Shown here: piece by piece, positions 29,301 to 42,240 of the stretch
How the letters are laid out: each line of letters starts with the position of its first letter
Numbering within the stretch: the first letter of the stretch is position 1
Source of the DNA: Megachile rotundata
Lineage: Eukaryota > Arthropoda > Insecta > Hymenoptera > Megachilidae
NCBI RefSeq assembly: GCF_050947335.1
Contig: NW_027473317.1
Location: 2,976,001-3,040,000, forward strand
Direction: 5' to 3'
DNA: 64,000 bases
The notes under the pieces: generated by a model
Seen by the model: the letters and a program-made list of their open reading frames with translations, nothing else
Database searches by the model: none
Told to the model about the DNA's origin: nothing
Position numbers and translations under genes: made by a program

Positions 29301-29763
29301 GTGATTGTATGATTGTGATTGTATGATTGTGATTGTATGATTGTGATTGCATGATTGTGACTGTATGATTGTGATTGTATGATTGTGATTTATGATTGTG
29401 ATTGTATGATTCTGATTGTATGATTGTGATTGTATGATAGTGATTGTATGATTGTTTCTGTATGATTGTGATTGTATGATTGCGATTGTATGATTATGAT
29501 TGTATGATTGTGATTGTATGATTGTGATTGTGTGATTGTGATTGTGAGATTGTGATTGTATGATTTTTATTGTATGATCGTGATTGTATGATCGTGATTG
29601 TGAGATTGTGATTGTATGATTGCGATTGTATGATTGTGATTGTATGATTGTGATTGTATGATTGTGATTGTATGATTGTGATTGTATGATTGTGATTGTA
29701 TGATAGTAATTGTATGACTGTGATTGTATGATTGTCATTGTATGATTGTGATTGTATGATTGT

Positions 29764-29952
29764 GATCGTATGATTGTGATCGTATGATTGTGATCGTATG
29801 ATTGTGATCGTATGATTGTGATCGTATGATTGTGATCGTATGATTGTGATCGTATGATTGTGATCGTATGATTGTGATCGTATGATTGTGATGGTATGAT
29901 TGTGATCGTATGATTGTGATCGTATGATTGTGATCGTATGATTGTGATGGTA
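29764..29952. repeat. gatcgta run, 12 of 14 units
   Basis: Nine gatcgta units, then gatggta, three more gatcgta units and a closing gatggta at 29,946. The gatggta interruptions break the GATC ladder at two known places. Confidence 0.9.
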
Positions 29953-30039
29953 TGATTGTGATTGTATGATTGTGATTGTATGATTGTGATTGTATGATTG
30001 TGATTGTATGATTGTGATCGTATGATTGTGATTCTTTGA

Positions 30040-30207
30040 TTGCGATTGTATGATTGCGATTGTATGATAGCGATTGTATGATTGCGATTGTATGATTGCG
30101 ATTGTATGATTGCGATTGTATGATTGCGATTGTATGATTGCGATTGTATGATTGCGATTGTATGATTGCGATTGTATGATTGCGATTGTATGATTGCGAT
30201 TGTATGA
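30040..30207. repeat. CpG-bearing run, 12 units
   Basis: Twelve units with gcg, one of them as gatagcgatt near 30,067. It sits between two gatcgta runs (29,764-29,945 and 30,240-30,390), making 29.7-30.4 kb the densest CpG cluster in the window. Confidence 0.9.
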
Positions 30208-30239
30208 TTGTGATTGTATGATTGTGATTGTATGATTGC

Positions 30240-30390
30240 GATCGTATGATTGCGATCGTATGATTGTGATCGTATGATTGTGATCGTATGATTGTGATCG
30301 TATGATTGTGATCGTATGATTGTGATCGTATGATTGTGATCGTATGATTGTGATCGTATGATTGTGATCGTATGATTGTGATCGTATGAT
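30240..30390. repeat. gatcgta run, 11 units
   Basis: Eleven units; the first two also carry gcg, giving gcgatcg with two CpGs and a PvuI-type cgatcg palindrome. Ends at gatagtaattg. Confidence 0.9.
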
Positions 30391-31380
30391 AGTAATTGTA
30401 TGATTGTGACTGTATGATTGTGATCGTATGATTGTGATCGTATGATAGTAATTGTATGATTGTGACTGTATGATTGTGATTGTGTGATTGTGATTGTGTG
30501 ATTGTGATTGTGTGGTTGTGATTGTATGATTGTGATTGTATGATTGTGATTGTATGATTGTGATTGTATGATTGTGATTGTATGATTGTGATTGTATGAT
30601 TGTGATTGCATGATTGTGATTGTATGATCGTGATTGTATGATCGTGATTGTGAGATTGTGATTGTATGATTGTGATTGTATGATTGTGATCGTATGATTG
30701 TGATCGTATGATTGTGATCGTATGATTGTGATTGTATGATTGTGTTTGCATGATTGTGATTGTGTGATTGTGATTGCGTGATTGTGATTGTATGATTGTG
30801 ATTGTATGATTGTGATTGTATGATTGTGATTGTATGATTGCGATTGTATGATTGTGATTGTATGATTGTGATTGTATGATTGTGATCGTATGATTGCGAT
30901 TCTTTGATTGCGATTGTATGATTGTGATTGTATGATTGTGATTGTATGATTGTGATTGTATGTTCGTGATTGTATGATCGTGATTGTGAGATTGTGATTG
31001 TATGATTGTGATTGTATGATTGTGATTGTATGATTGTGATTGTATGATTGTGATTGTATGATTGTGATTGCATGATTGTGATTCTATGATTGTGATTGTA
31101 TGATTGTGATTTATGATTGTGATTGTATGATTCTGATTGTATGATTGTGATTGTATGATAGTGATTGTATGATAGTGATTGTATGATTGTTTCTGTATGA
31201 TTGTGATTGTATGATTGCGATTGTATGATTATGATTGTATGATTGTGATTGTATGATTGTGATTGTGTGATTGTGATTGTGAGATTGTGATTGTATGATT
31301 TTGATTGTATGATCGTGATTGTATGATCGTGATTGTGAGATTGTGATTGTATGATTGTGATTGTATGATTGTGATTGTAT

Positions 31381-32920
31381 GATTGTGATTGTATGAATGT
31401 GATTGTATGATTGTGATTGTATGATTGTGATTGTATGATTGTGATTGTATGATTGTGATTGTATGATTGTGATTGTATGATTGTGATTGTATGATTGTGA
31501 TTGTATGATTGTGATCGTATGATTGTGGTTGTATGATTGTGATTGTATGATTGTGATTGTATGATTGCGATTGTATGATTGTGATCGTATGATAGTAATT
31601 GTATGATTGTGATTGTATGATTGTGATTGTATGATTGTGATTGTATGATTGTGATTGTATGATTGTGATTGTATGATTGTGATTGTATGATTGTGATCGT
31701 ATGATTGTGATTCTTTGATTGCGATTGTATGATTGCGATTGTATGATTGTGATTGTATGATTGTGATCGTATGATTGTGATTCTTTGATTGCGATTGTAC
31801 GATTGTGATAGTATGATTGTGATTGTATGATTGTGATTGTACGATTGTGATTGTATGATTGTGATTGTATGATTGTGATTGCATGATTGTGATTGTATGA
31901 TTGTGATTGTGTGATTGTGATTGTATGATTGTGATTGTATGACTGTGATCGTATGACTGTGATCGTATGATTGTGATTGTAAGATTGTGATTGTATGATT
32001 GTGATTGTATGATTGTGATTGTATGATTGTGATTGTATGATTGTGATTGCATGATTGTGATTGCATGATTGTGATTGTGTGAATGTGATTGTATGATTGT
32101 GATTGTATGATTGTGATTGTATGATTGTGATCGTATGATTGTGATCGTATGATTGTGATTGTAAGATTGTGATTGTGTGATTGCGATTGTATGATTGTGA
32201 CTGTATGATTGTGATTGTATGATTGTGTTTGTATGATTGTGATCGTATGATTGTGATTCTTTGATTGCGATTGTATGATTGCGATCGTATGATTGTGAAC
32301 GTATGATTGTGATTGTATGATTGTGATTGTATGATTGTGATTGTATGATTGTGATTGTATGATTGTGATTGTATGATTGTGATTGTATAATTGTGATTGT
32401 ATGATTGTGATTGTATGATTGTGATTGTATGATTGTCATTGTATGATTGTGATTGTATGATTGTGATTGCATGATTGTGATTGGATGATTGTGATTGTAT
32501 GATTGTGATTGTATGATTGTGATTGTATGATTGCGATTGTATGATTGTGTGTCTTTCATTGCGATTGTATGATTGTGATTGTATGATTGTGATTGTATGA
32601 TTGTGATTGTATGATTGTGATTGTATGATTGTGATTGTATGATTGTGATTGTATGATTGTGATTGTATGATTGTGATTGTATGATTGTGATTGTATGATT
32701 GTGATTGCATGATTGTGATTGTATGATTGTGATTGTGTGATTGTGATTGTATGATTGTGATTGTATGATTGTGATTGTATGATTGTGATCGTATGATTGT
32801 GATCGTAAGATTGTGATTGTATGATTGTGATTGTATGATTGTGATTGCATGATTGTGATTGTATGATTGTGATTGTGAGATTGTGATTGTATGATTGTGA
32901 TTGTATGATTGTGATTGTAT
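31381..32920. repeat. Family B segment leading into the right A domain
   Basis: Markers gaatgtg near 31,395, gatagtaattg at 31,591, gtgaatgtg at 32,081, gaacgtatg at 32,297 and gtctttcattgcg at 32,551. Most of this stretch recurs at offset 18,941 bp (about 50,330-51,861), with a single 14-bp unit difference between 31,391 and 31,591. The last part, from about 32,045, recurs at offset 3,696 bp as the spacer at 35,741-36,616. Confidence 0.8.
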
Positions 32921-35740
32921 GATGGTGATTGTTTGACTGTGATTGTGTGATTGTGATTGCATGATTGTGATTGCATGATTGTGATTGCATGATTGTGATT
33001 GTAGGATTGTGATTTTATGGCTGTGATTGTATGATAGTGATTGTATGATTGTGATTGTATGATTGTGATTGTATGATTGTGATTGTATGCTTGTGATTGC
33101 ATGATTGTGATTGTATGATATTGTCTATATTATTGTGATTGTATGATTGTGATTGTATGATATTGTTTGTGTTATTGTGATTGCACGATTGTGATTGTAT
33201 GATTGTGATTGTATGATTGTGATTGTATGATTGTGATTGTATGATTGTGATTGTATGATTGTGATTGTATGATTTTGTTTGTATGATTGTGATTGTATGA
33301 TTGTGATTGTATGATTGTGGTTGTATGATTGTGATTGTATGATTGTGATTGTATGATTTTGTTTGTATGATTGTGATTGTATGATTGTGATTGTATGATT
33401 GTGATTGTATGATTGTGATTGTATGATTGTGATTGTATGATTGTGATTGTATGATTGTGATTGTATGATTGTGGTTGTATGCTTGTGATTGCATGATTGT
33501 GATTGTATGATTGTGATTGTATGATTGTGATTGTATGATTGTGATTGTATGACTTTAATTGTGTGATTGTGATTGTATGATAGTGATTGTATTATTTTGA
33601 TTGTGTGATTCTGATTGTATGATTGTGATTGTATGATTGTGATTGTATGATGGTGATTGTATGATTGTAATTGTATGACTGTGATTGTGTGATTGTTTTT
33701 GTATGATTGTGATTGTATGATAGTAATTGTATGATTGTGATCGTATGAGTATGATTGTACGATTGTGATTGTATGATTGTAATTGTATGATTGTGATTGT
33801 ATGATTGTGATTGTATGATTGTGATTGTATGATTGTGGTTGTACGATAGTCATTGCGACATTACGATCTTATGATTGCGATTGTATGACTGTGATTGTAT
33901 GATTGTGATTGTATGATTGTGATTGTATGATTGTGATTGTATGATTGTGATTGAACGATTGTGATAGTATGATCGTGATTGTATGATTGTAATTGTATGA
34001 TTGTGATTGCATGATTGTGATTGTATGATTGCGATTTTATTATTGTGATTGCATGATTGCGTTTTTATTATTGTGATTGTACGATTGTGATTGTACGATT
34101 GTGATTGTACGATTGTGATTGTATGATTTTGATTGTATGATTGTGATTGTACGATTGTAATTGCATGATTGTGATTGTATGATTGTGATTGTAAGCTTGT
34201 GATTGTCTCATTGTGATTGTATGATTGTGATTGTATGATTGTGATTGTATGATTGTGATTGTATGATTGTGATTGTATGATTGTGATTGTATGATTGTGA
34301 TTGTATGATTGTGATTGTATGATTGTGATTGTATGACTTTAATTGTATGATTGTGATTGTATTATTTTGATTGTATGGTCGTGATTGTATGATGGTGATT
34401 GTATGATTGTGACTGTATGATTGTGATTGTATGATTGTGATTGTAAGATTGTGATTCTATGGCTGTGATTGTATGATTGTAATTGTATGATAGTGATTGT
34501 ATGATTTTGATTGTATGATTGTAATTGTATGATTGTGATTGTGTGATTATGATTGTATGATTGCGATTTTATTATTGTGATTGCATGATTGCGTTTGTAT
34601 TATTGTGATTGTACGATTGTGATTGTACGATTGTGATTGTACGATTGTGATTGTACGATTGTGATTGTACGATTGTGATTGTACGATTGTGACTGTACGA
34701 TTGTGATTGTATGATTGTGATTGTAAGCTTGTGATTGTCTCATTGTGATTGTATGATTGTGATTGTATGATTGTGATTGTATGATTGTGATTGTATGATT
34801 GCGATTTGATTATTGTGATTGCATGATTGCGTTTTTATTATTGTGATTGTACGATTGTGATTGTACGATTGTGATTGTACGATTGTGATTGTATGATTTT
34901 GATTGTATGATTGTGATTGTACGATTGTAATTGCATGATTGTGATTGTATGATTGTGATTGTAAGCTTGTGATTGTCTCATTGTGATTGTATGATTGTGA
35001 TTGTATGATTGTGATTGTATGATTGTGATTGTATGATTGTGATTGTATGATTGTGATTGTATGATTGTGATTGTATGACTTTAATTGTATGATTGTGATT
35101 GTATGATTGTGATTGTATTATTTTGATTGTATGGTCGTGATTGTATGATGGTGATTGTATGATTGTGACTGTATGATTGTGATTGTATGATTGTGATTGT
35201 AAGATTGTGATTCTATGGCTGTGATTGTATGATTGTGATTGTATGATAGTGATTGTATGATTTTGATTGTATGATTGTAATTGTATGATTGTGATTGTGT
35301 GATTATGATTGTATGATTGCGATTTTATTATTGTGATTGCATGATTGCGTTTGTATTATTGTGATTGTACGATTGTGATTGTACGATTGTGATTGTACGA
35401 TTGTGATTGTACGATTGTGATTGTATGATTGTGATTGTAAGCTTGTGATTGTCTCATTGTGATTGTATGATTGTGATTGTATGATTGTGATTGTATGATT
35501 GTGATTGTATGATTGTGATTTTATGATTGTGATTGTATAATTGTGATTGTATGATTGTGATTGTATGATTGTGATTGTATGATTGTGATTGTGTTATTGT
35601 GATTCTATGATTGTGATTGTATGATTGTGATTGTATGATTGTGATTGTATGATTATGATCGTACGATTGTGATTGTAAGATGGTGATTGTATGATTGTGA
35701 TTGTATGATTGTGATTGTATGATTGTGATTGTATGATTGT
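32921..35740. repeat. Family A block, copy 4 (double tail)
   Basis: Entry unit at 32,921, L2 at 33,119, L1 at 33,851; L2 to L1 is 732 bp, 28 bp longer than the left-domain copies. gagtatg near 33,747 replaces gattatg of the left-domain copies, a domain-specific base. HindIII sites lie at 34,193, 34,725, 34,963 and 35,439. The tail is duplicated internally: gcgattttattattg near 34,030 and gcgatttgattattg at 34,801 start two stretches about 770 bp apart, each with its own HindIII pair and gattgtac run (seven units at 34,614-34,698, four at 35,370-35,412). Confidence 0.85.
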
Positions 35741-36616
35741 GATCGTATGATTGTGATCGTAAGATTGTGATTGTATGATTGTGATTGTATGATTGTGATT
35801 GCATGATTGTGATTGTATGATTGTGATCGTATGATTGTGATCGTATGATTGTGATTGTAAGATTGTGATTGTGTGATTGCGATTGTATGATTGTGACTGT
35901 ATGATTGTGATTGTATGATTGTGTTTGTATGATTGTGATCGTATGATTGTGATTCTTTGATTGCGATTGTATGATTGCGATCGTATGATTGTGAACGTAT
36001 GATTGTGATTGTATGATTGTGATTGTATGATTGTGATTGTATGATTGTGATTGTATGATTGTGATTGTATGATTGTGATTGTATAATTGTGATTGTATGA
36101 TTGTGATTGTATGATTGTGATTGTATGATTGTCATTGTATGATTGTGATTGTATGATTGTGATTGCATGATTGTGATTGGATGATTGTGATTGTATGATT
36201 GTGATTGTATGATTGTGATTGTATGATTGCGATTGTATGATTGTGTGTCTTTCATTGCGATTGTATGATTGTGATTGTATGATTGTGATTGTATGATTGT
36301 GATTGTATGATTGTGATTGTATGATTGTGATTGTATGATTGTGATTGTATGATTGTGATTGTATGATTGTGATTGTATGATTGTGATTGTATGATTGTGA
36401 TTGCATGATTGTGATTGTATGATTGTGATTGTGTGATTGTGATTGTATGATTGTGATTGTATGATTGTGATTGTATGATTGTGATCGTATGATTGTGATC
36501 GTAAGATTGTGATTGTATGATTGTGATTGTATGATTGTGATTGCATGATTGTGATTGTATGATTGTGATTGTGAGATTGTGATTGTATGATTGTGATTGT
36601 ATGATTGTGATTGTAT
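35741..36616. repeat. Family B-like spacer between A copies 4 and 5
   Basis: About 876 bp with gatcgtaag, gaacgtatg, gattctttgattgcg, a gtataattg unit, gattggatg and gtctttcattgcg at about 36,247. It matches 32,045-32,920 at offset 3,696 bp. A spacer like it is absent between A copies 5 and 6, which are 966 bp (69 units) closer together. The spacer thus travelled with the A block when it duplicated and was then lost, or never gained, in the next interval. Confidence 0.8.
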
Positions 36617-39510
36617 GATGGTGATTGTTTGACTGTGATTGTGTGATTGTGATTGCATGATTGTGATTGCATGATTGTGATTGCATGATTGTGATTGTAG
36701 GATTGTGATTTTATGGCTGTGATTGTATGATAGTGATTGTATGATTGTGATTGTATGATTGTGATTGTATGATTGTGATTGTATGCTTGTGATTGCATGA
36801 TTGTGATTGTATGATATTGTCTATATTATTGTGATTGTATGATTGTGATTGTATGATATTGTTTGTGTTATTGTGATTGCACGATTGTGATTGTATGATT
36901 GTGATTGTATGATTGTGATTGTATGATTGTGATTGTATGATTGTGATTGTATGATTGTGATTGTATGATTTTGTTTGTATGATTGTGATTGTATGATTGT
37001 GATTGTATGATTGTGGTTGTATGATTGTGATTGTATGATTGTGATTGTATGATTTTGTTTGTATGATTGTGATTGTATGATTGTGATTGTATGATTGTGA
37101 TTGTATGATTGTGATTGTATGATTGTGATTGTATGATTGTGATTGTATGATTGTGATTGTATGATTGTGGTTGTATGCTTGTGATTGCATGATTGTGATT
37201 GTATGATTGTGATTGTATGATTGTGATTGTATGATTGTGATTGTATGACTTTAATTGTGTGATTGTGATTGTATGATAGTGATTGTATTATTTTGATTGT
37301 GTGATTCTGATTGTATGATTGTGATTGTATGATTGTGATTGTATGATGGTGATTGTATGATTGTAATTGTATGACTGTGATTGTGTGATTGTTTTTGTAT
37401 GATTGTGATTGTATGATAGTAATTGTATGATTGTGATCGTATGAGTATGATTGTACGATTGTGATTGTATGATTGTAATTGTATGATTGTGATTGTATGA
37501 TTGTGATTGTATGATTGTGATTGTATGATTGTGGTTGTACGATAGTCATTGCGACATTACGATCTTATGATTGCGATTGTATGACTGTGATTGTATGATT
37601 GTGATTGTATGATTGTGATTGTATGATTGTGATTGTATGATTGTGATTGTATGATTGTGATTGAACGATTGTGATAGTATGATCGTGATTGTATGATTGT
37701 AATTGTATGATTGTGATTGCATGATTGTGATTGTATGATTGCGATTTTATTATTGTGATTGCATGATTGCGTTTTTATTATTGTGATTGTACGATTGTGA
37801 TTGTACGATTGTGATTGTACGATTGTGATTGTATGATTTTGATTGTATGATTGTGATTGTACGATTGTAATTGCATGATTGTGATTGTATGATTGTGATT
37901 GTAAGCTTGTGATTGTCTCATTGTGATTGTATGATTGTGATTGTATGATTGTGATTGTATGATTGTGATTGTATGATTGTGATTGTATGATTGTGATTGT
38001 ATGATTGTGATTGTATGATTGTGATTGTATGATTGTGATTGTATGACTTTAATTGTATGATTGTGATTGTATTATTTTGATTGTATGGTCGTGATTGTAT
38101 GATGGTGATTGTATGATTGTGACTGTATGATTGTGATTGTATGATTGTGATTGTAAGATTGTGATTCTATGGCTGTGATTGTATGATTGTAATTGTATGA
38201 TAGTGATTGTATGATTTTGATTGTATGATTGTAATTGTATGATTGTGATTGTGTGATTATGATTGTATGATTGCGATTTTATTATTGTGATTGCATGATT
38301 GCGTTTGTATTATTGTGATTGTACGATTGTGATTGTACGATTGTGATTGTACGATTGTGATTGTACGATTGTGATTGTACGATTGTGATTGTACGATTGT
38401 GACTGTACGATTGTGATTGTATGATTGTGATTGTAAGCTTGTGATTGTCTCATTGTGATTGTATGATTGTGATTGTATGATTGTGATTGTATGATTGTGA
38501 TTGTATGATTGCGATTTGATTATTGTGATTGCATGATTGCGTTTTTATTATTGTGATTGTACGATTGTGATTGTACGATTGTGATTGTACGATTGTGATT
38601 GTATGATTTTGATTGTATGATTGTGATTGTACGATTGTAATTGCATGATTGTGATTGTATGATTGTGATTGTAAGCTTGTGATTGTCTCATTGTGATTGT
38701 ATGATTGTGATTGTATGATTGTGATTGTATGATTGTGATTGTATGATTGTGATTGTATGATTGTGATTGTATGATTGTGATTGTATGACTTTAATTGTAT
38801 GATTGTGATTGTATGATTGTGATTGTATTATTTTGATTGTATGGTCGTGATTGTATGATGGTGATTGTATGATTGTGACTGTATGATTGTGATTGTATGA
38901 TTGTGATTGTAAGATTGTGATTCTATGGCTGTGATTGTATGATTGTGATTGTATGATAGTGATTGTATGATTTTGATTGTATGATTGTAATTGTATGATT
39001 GTGATTGTGTGATTATGATTGTATGATTGCGATTTTATTATTGTGATTGCATGATTGCGTTTGTATTATTGTGATTGTACGATTGTGATTGTACGATTGT
39101 GATTGTACGATTGTGATTGTACGATTGTGATTGTATGATTGTGATTGTAAGCTTGTGATTGTCTCATTGTGATTGTATGATTGTGATTGTATGATTGTGA
39201 TTGTATGATTGTGATTGTATGATTGTGATTTTATGATTGTGATTGTATAATTGTGATTGTATGATTGTGATTGTATGATTGTGATTGTATGATTGTGATT
39301 GTGTTATTGTGATTCTATGATTGTGATTGTATGATTGTGATTGTATGATTGTGATTGTATGATTATGATCGTACGATTGTGATTGTAAGATGGTGATTGT
39401 ATGATTGTGATTGTATGATTGTGATTGTATGATTGTGATTGTATGATTGTGATTGTATGATTGTGATTGTATGATTGTGATTGCATGATTGTGATTGTGT
39501 GATTGTGATT
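36617..39510. repeat. Family A block, copy 5 (double tail)
   Basis: Entry unit at 36,617, L2 at 36,815, L1 at 37,547, each 3,696 bp after copy 4. HindIII sites at 37,903, 38,435, 38,673 and 39,149 repeat the 532, 238 and 476 bp spacing. One extra 14-bp unit lies between L1 and the first HindIII site compared with copy 4; both copies share gattgaacg there. The block starts the 15,245-bp super-repeat, whose second copy starts at 51,862. Confidence 0.85.
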
Positions 39511-42240
39511 GTATGCTTGTGATTGCATGATTGTGATTGTATGATATTGTCTATATTATTGTGATTGTATGATTGTGATTGTATGATATTGTTTGTGTTA
39601 TTGTGATTGCACGATTGTGATTGTATGATTGTGATTGTATGATTGTGATTGTATGATTGTGATTGTATGATTGTGATTGTATGATTGTGATTGTATGATT
39701 TTGTTTGTATGATTGTGATTGTATGATTGTGATTGTATGATTGTGGTTGTATGATTGTGATTGTATGATTGTGATTGTATGATTTTGTTTGTATGATTGT
39801 GATTGTATGATTGTGATTGTATGATTGTGATTGTATGATTGTGATTGTATGATTGTGATTGTATGATTGTGATTGTATGATTGTGATTGTATGATTGTGG
39901 TTGTATGCTTGTGATTGCATGATTGTGATTGTATGATTGTGATTGTATGATTGTGATTGTATGATTGTGATTGTATGACTTTAATTGTGTGATTGTGATT
40001 GTATGATAGTGATTGTATTATTTTGATTGTGTGATTCTGATTGTATGATTGTGATTGTATGATTGTGATTGTATGATGGTGATTGTATGATTGTAATTGT
40101 ATGACTGTGATTGTGTGATTGTTTTTGTATGATTGTGATTGTATGATAGTAATTGTATGATTGTGATCGTATGAGTATGATTGTACGATTGTGATTGTAT
40201 GATTGTAATTGTATGATTGTGATTGTATGATTGTGATTGTATGATTGTGATTGTATGATTGTGGTTGTACGATAGTCATTGCGACATTACGATCTTATGA
40301 TTGCGATTGTATGACTGTGATTGTATGATTGTGATTGTATGATTGTGATTGTATGATTGTGATTGTATGATTGTGATTGTATGATTGTGATTGTACGATT
40401 GTGATAGTATGATCGTGATTGTATGATTGTAATTGTATGATTGTGATTGCATGATTGTGATTGTATGATTGCGATTTTATTATTGTGATTGCATGATTGC
40501 GTTTTTATTATTGTGATTGTACGATTGTGATTGTACGATTGTGATTGTACGATTGTGATTGTATGATTTTGATTGTATGATTGTGATTGTACGATTGTAA
40601 TTGCATGATTGTGATTGTATGATTGTGATTGTAAGCTTGTGATTGTCTCATTGTGATTGTATGATTGTGATTGTATGATTGTGATTGTATGATTGTGATT
40701 GTATGATTGTGATTGTATGATTGTGATTGTATGATTGTGATTGTATGATTGTGATTGTATGATTGTGATTGTATGACTTTAATTGTATGATTGTGATTGT
40801 ATTATTTTGATTGTATGGTCGTGATTGTATGATGGTGATTGTATGATTGTGACTGTATGATTGTGATTGTATGATTGTGATTGTAAGATTGTGATTCTAT
40901 GGCTGTGATTGTATGATTGTGATTGTATGATAGTGATTGTATGATTTTGATTGTATGATTGTAATTGTATGATTGTGATTGTGTGATTATGATTGTATGA
41001 TTGCGATTTTATTATTGTGATTGCATGATTGCGTTTGTATTATTGTGATTGTACGATTGTGATTGTACGATTGTGATTGTACGATTGTGATTGTACGATT
41101 GTGATTGTACGATTGTGATTGTACGATTGTGACTGTACGATTGTGATTGTATGATTGTGATTGTAAGCTTGTGATTGTCTCATTGTGATTGTATGATTGT
41201 GATTGTATGATTGTGATTGTATGATTGTGATTGTATGATTGCGATTTGATTATTGTGATTGCATGATTGCGTTTTTATTATTGTGATTGTACGATTGTGA
41301 TTGTACGATTGTGATTGTACGATTGTGATTGTATGATTTTGATTGTATGATTGTGATTGTACGATTGTAATTGCATGATTGTGATTGTATGATTGTGATT
41401 GTAAGCTTGTGATTGTCTCATTGTGATTGTATGATTGTGATTGTATGATTGTGATTGTATGATTGTGATTGTATGATTGTGATTGTATGATTGTGATTGT
41501 ATGATTGTGATTGTATGACTTTAATTGTATGATTGTGATTGTATGATTGTGATTGTATTATTTTGATTGTATGGTCGTGATTGTATGATGGTGATTGTAT
41601 GATTGTGACTGTATGATTGTGATTGTATGATTGTGATTGTAAGATTGTGATTCTATGGCTGTGATTTTATGATTGTGATTGTATGATAGTGATTGTATGA
41701 TTTTGATTGTATGATTGTAATTGTATGATTGTGATTGTGTGATTATGATTGTATGATTGCGATTTTATTATTGTGATTGCATGATTGCGTTTGTATTATT
41801 GTGATTGTACGATTGTGATTGTACGATTGTGATTGTACGATTGTGATTGTACGATTGTGATTGTATGATTGTGATTGTAAGCTTGTGATTGTCTCATTGT
41901 GATTGTATGATTGTGATTGTATGATTGTGATTGTATGATTGTGATTGTATGATTGTGATTTTATGATTGTGATTGTATAATTGTGATTGTATGATTGTGA
42001 TTGTATGATTGTGATTGTATGATTGTGATTGTGTTATTGTGATTCTATGATTGTGATTGTATGATTGTGATTGTATGATTGTGATTGTATGATTATGATC
42101 GTACGATTGTGATTGTAAGATGGTGATTGTATGATTGTGATTGTATGATTGTGATTGTATGATTGTGATTGTATGATTGTGATTGTATGATTGTGATTGT
42201 ATGATTGTGATTGTATGATTGTGATTGCATGATTGTGATT
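39511..42240. repeat. Family A block, copy 6 (shortened start, double tail)
   Basis: Starts directly at gtatgcttgtgattgcatg before L2, without the entry unit gatggtgattgtttg and the gcatg triplet. L2 is at 39,545 and L1 at 40,277, again 732 bp apart, 2,730 bp after copy 5. HindIII sites at 40,633, 41,165, 41,403 and 41,879 keep the 532, 238, 476 spacing. One small difference from copies 4 and 5 is gattttatg after the second tatggctg near 41,665. The exit units gatcgtacg and taagatgg lie at about 42,098-42,123. Confidence 0.85.

Larger units (their letters stand above)
24661..31380. repeat. Large family B domain, subfamily B2
   Basis: From about 24,660 the module changes: the 13-bp unit is followed by gattctgattg instead of gtgtttgcatg, and the later marker reads tttctgtatg instead of tttctgcatg. 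The spacing from 13-bp unit to this marker is about 68 bp instead of 124 bp, four units less. 13-bp units lie at 24,682, 25,527, 25,960, 26,897, 27,596, 29,387 and 31,108. This stretch also holds the longest CpG-bearing runs in the window and the only 20-bp unit. The 28,250-28,550 part is nearly pure consensus, and gtataattaagg occurs twice near 28,720 and 28,830. Confidence 0.8.
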
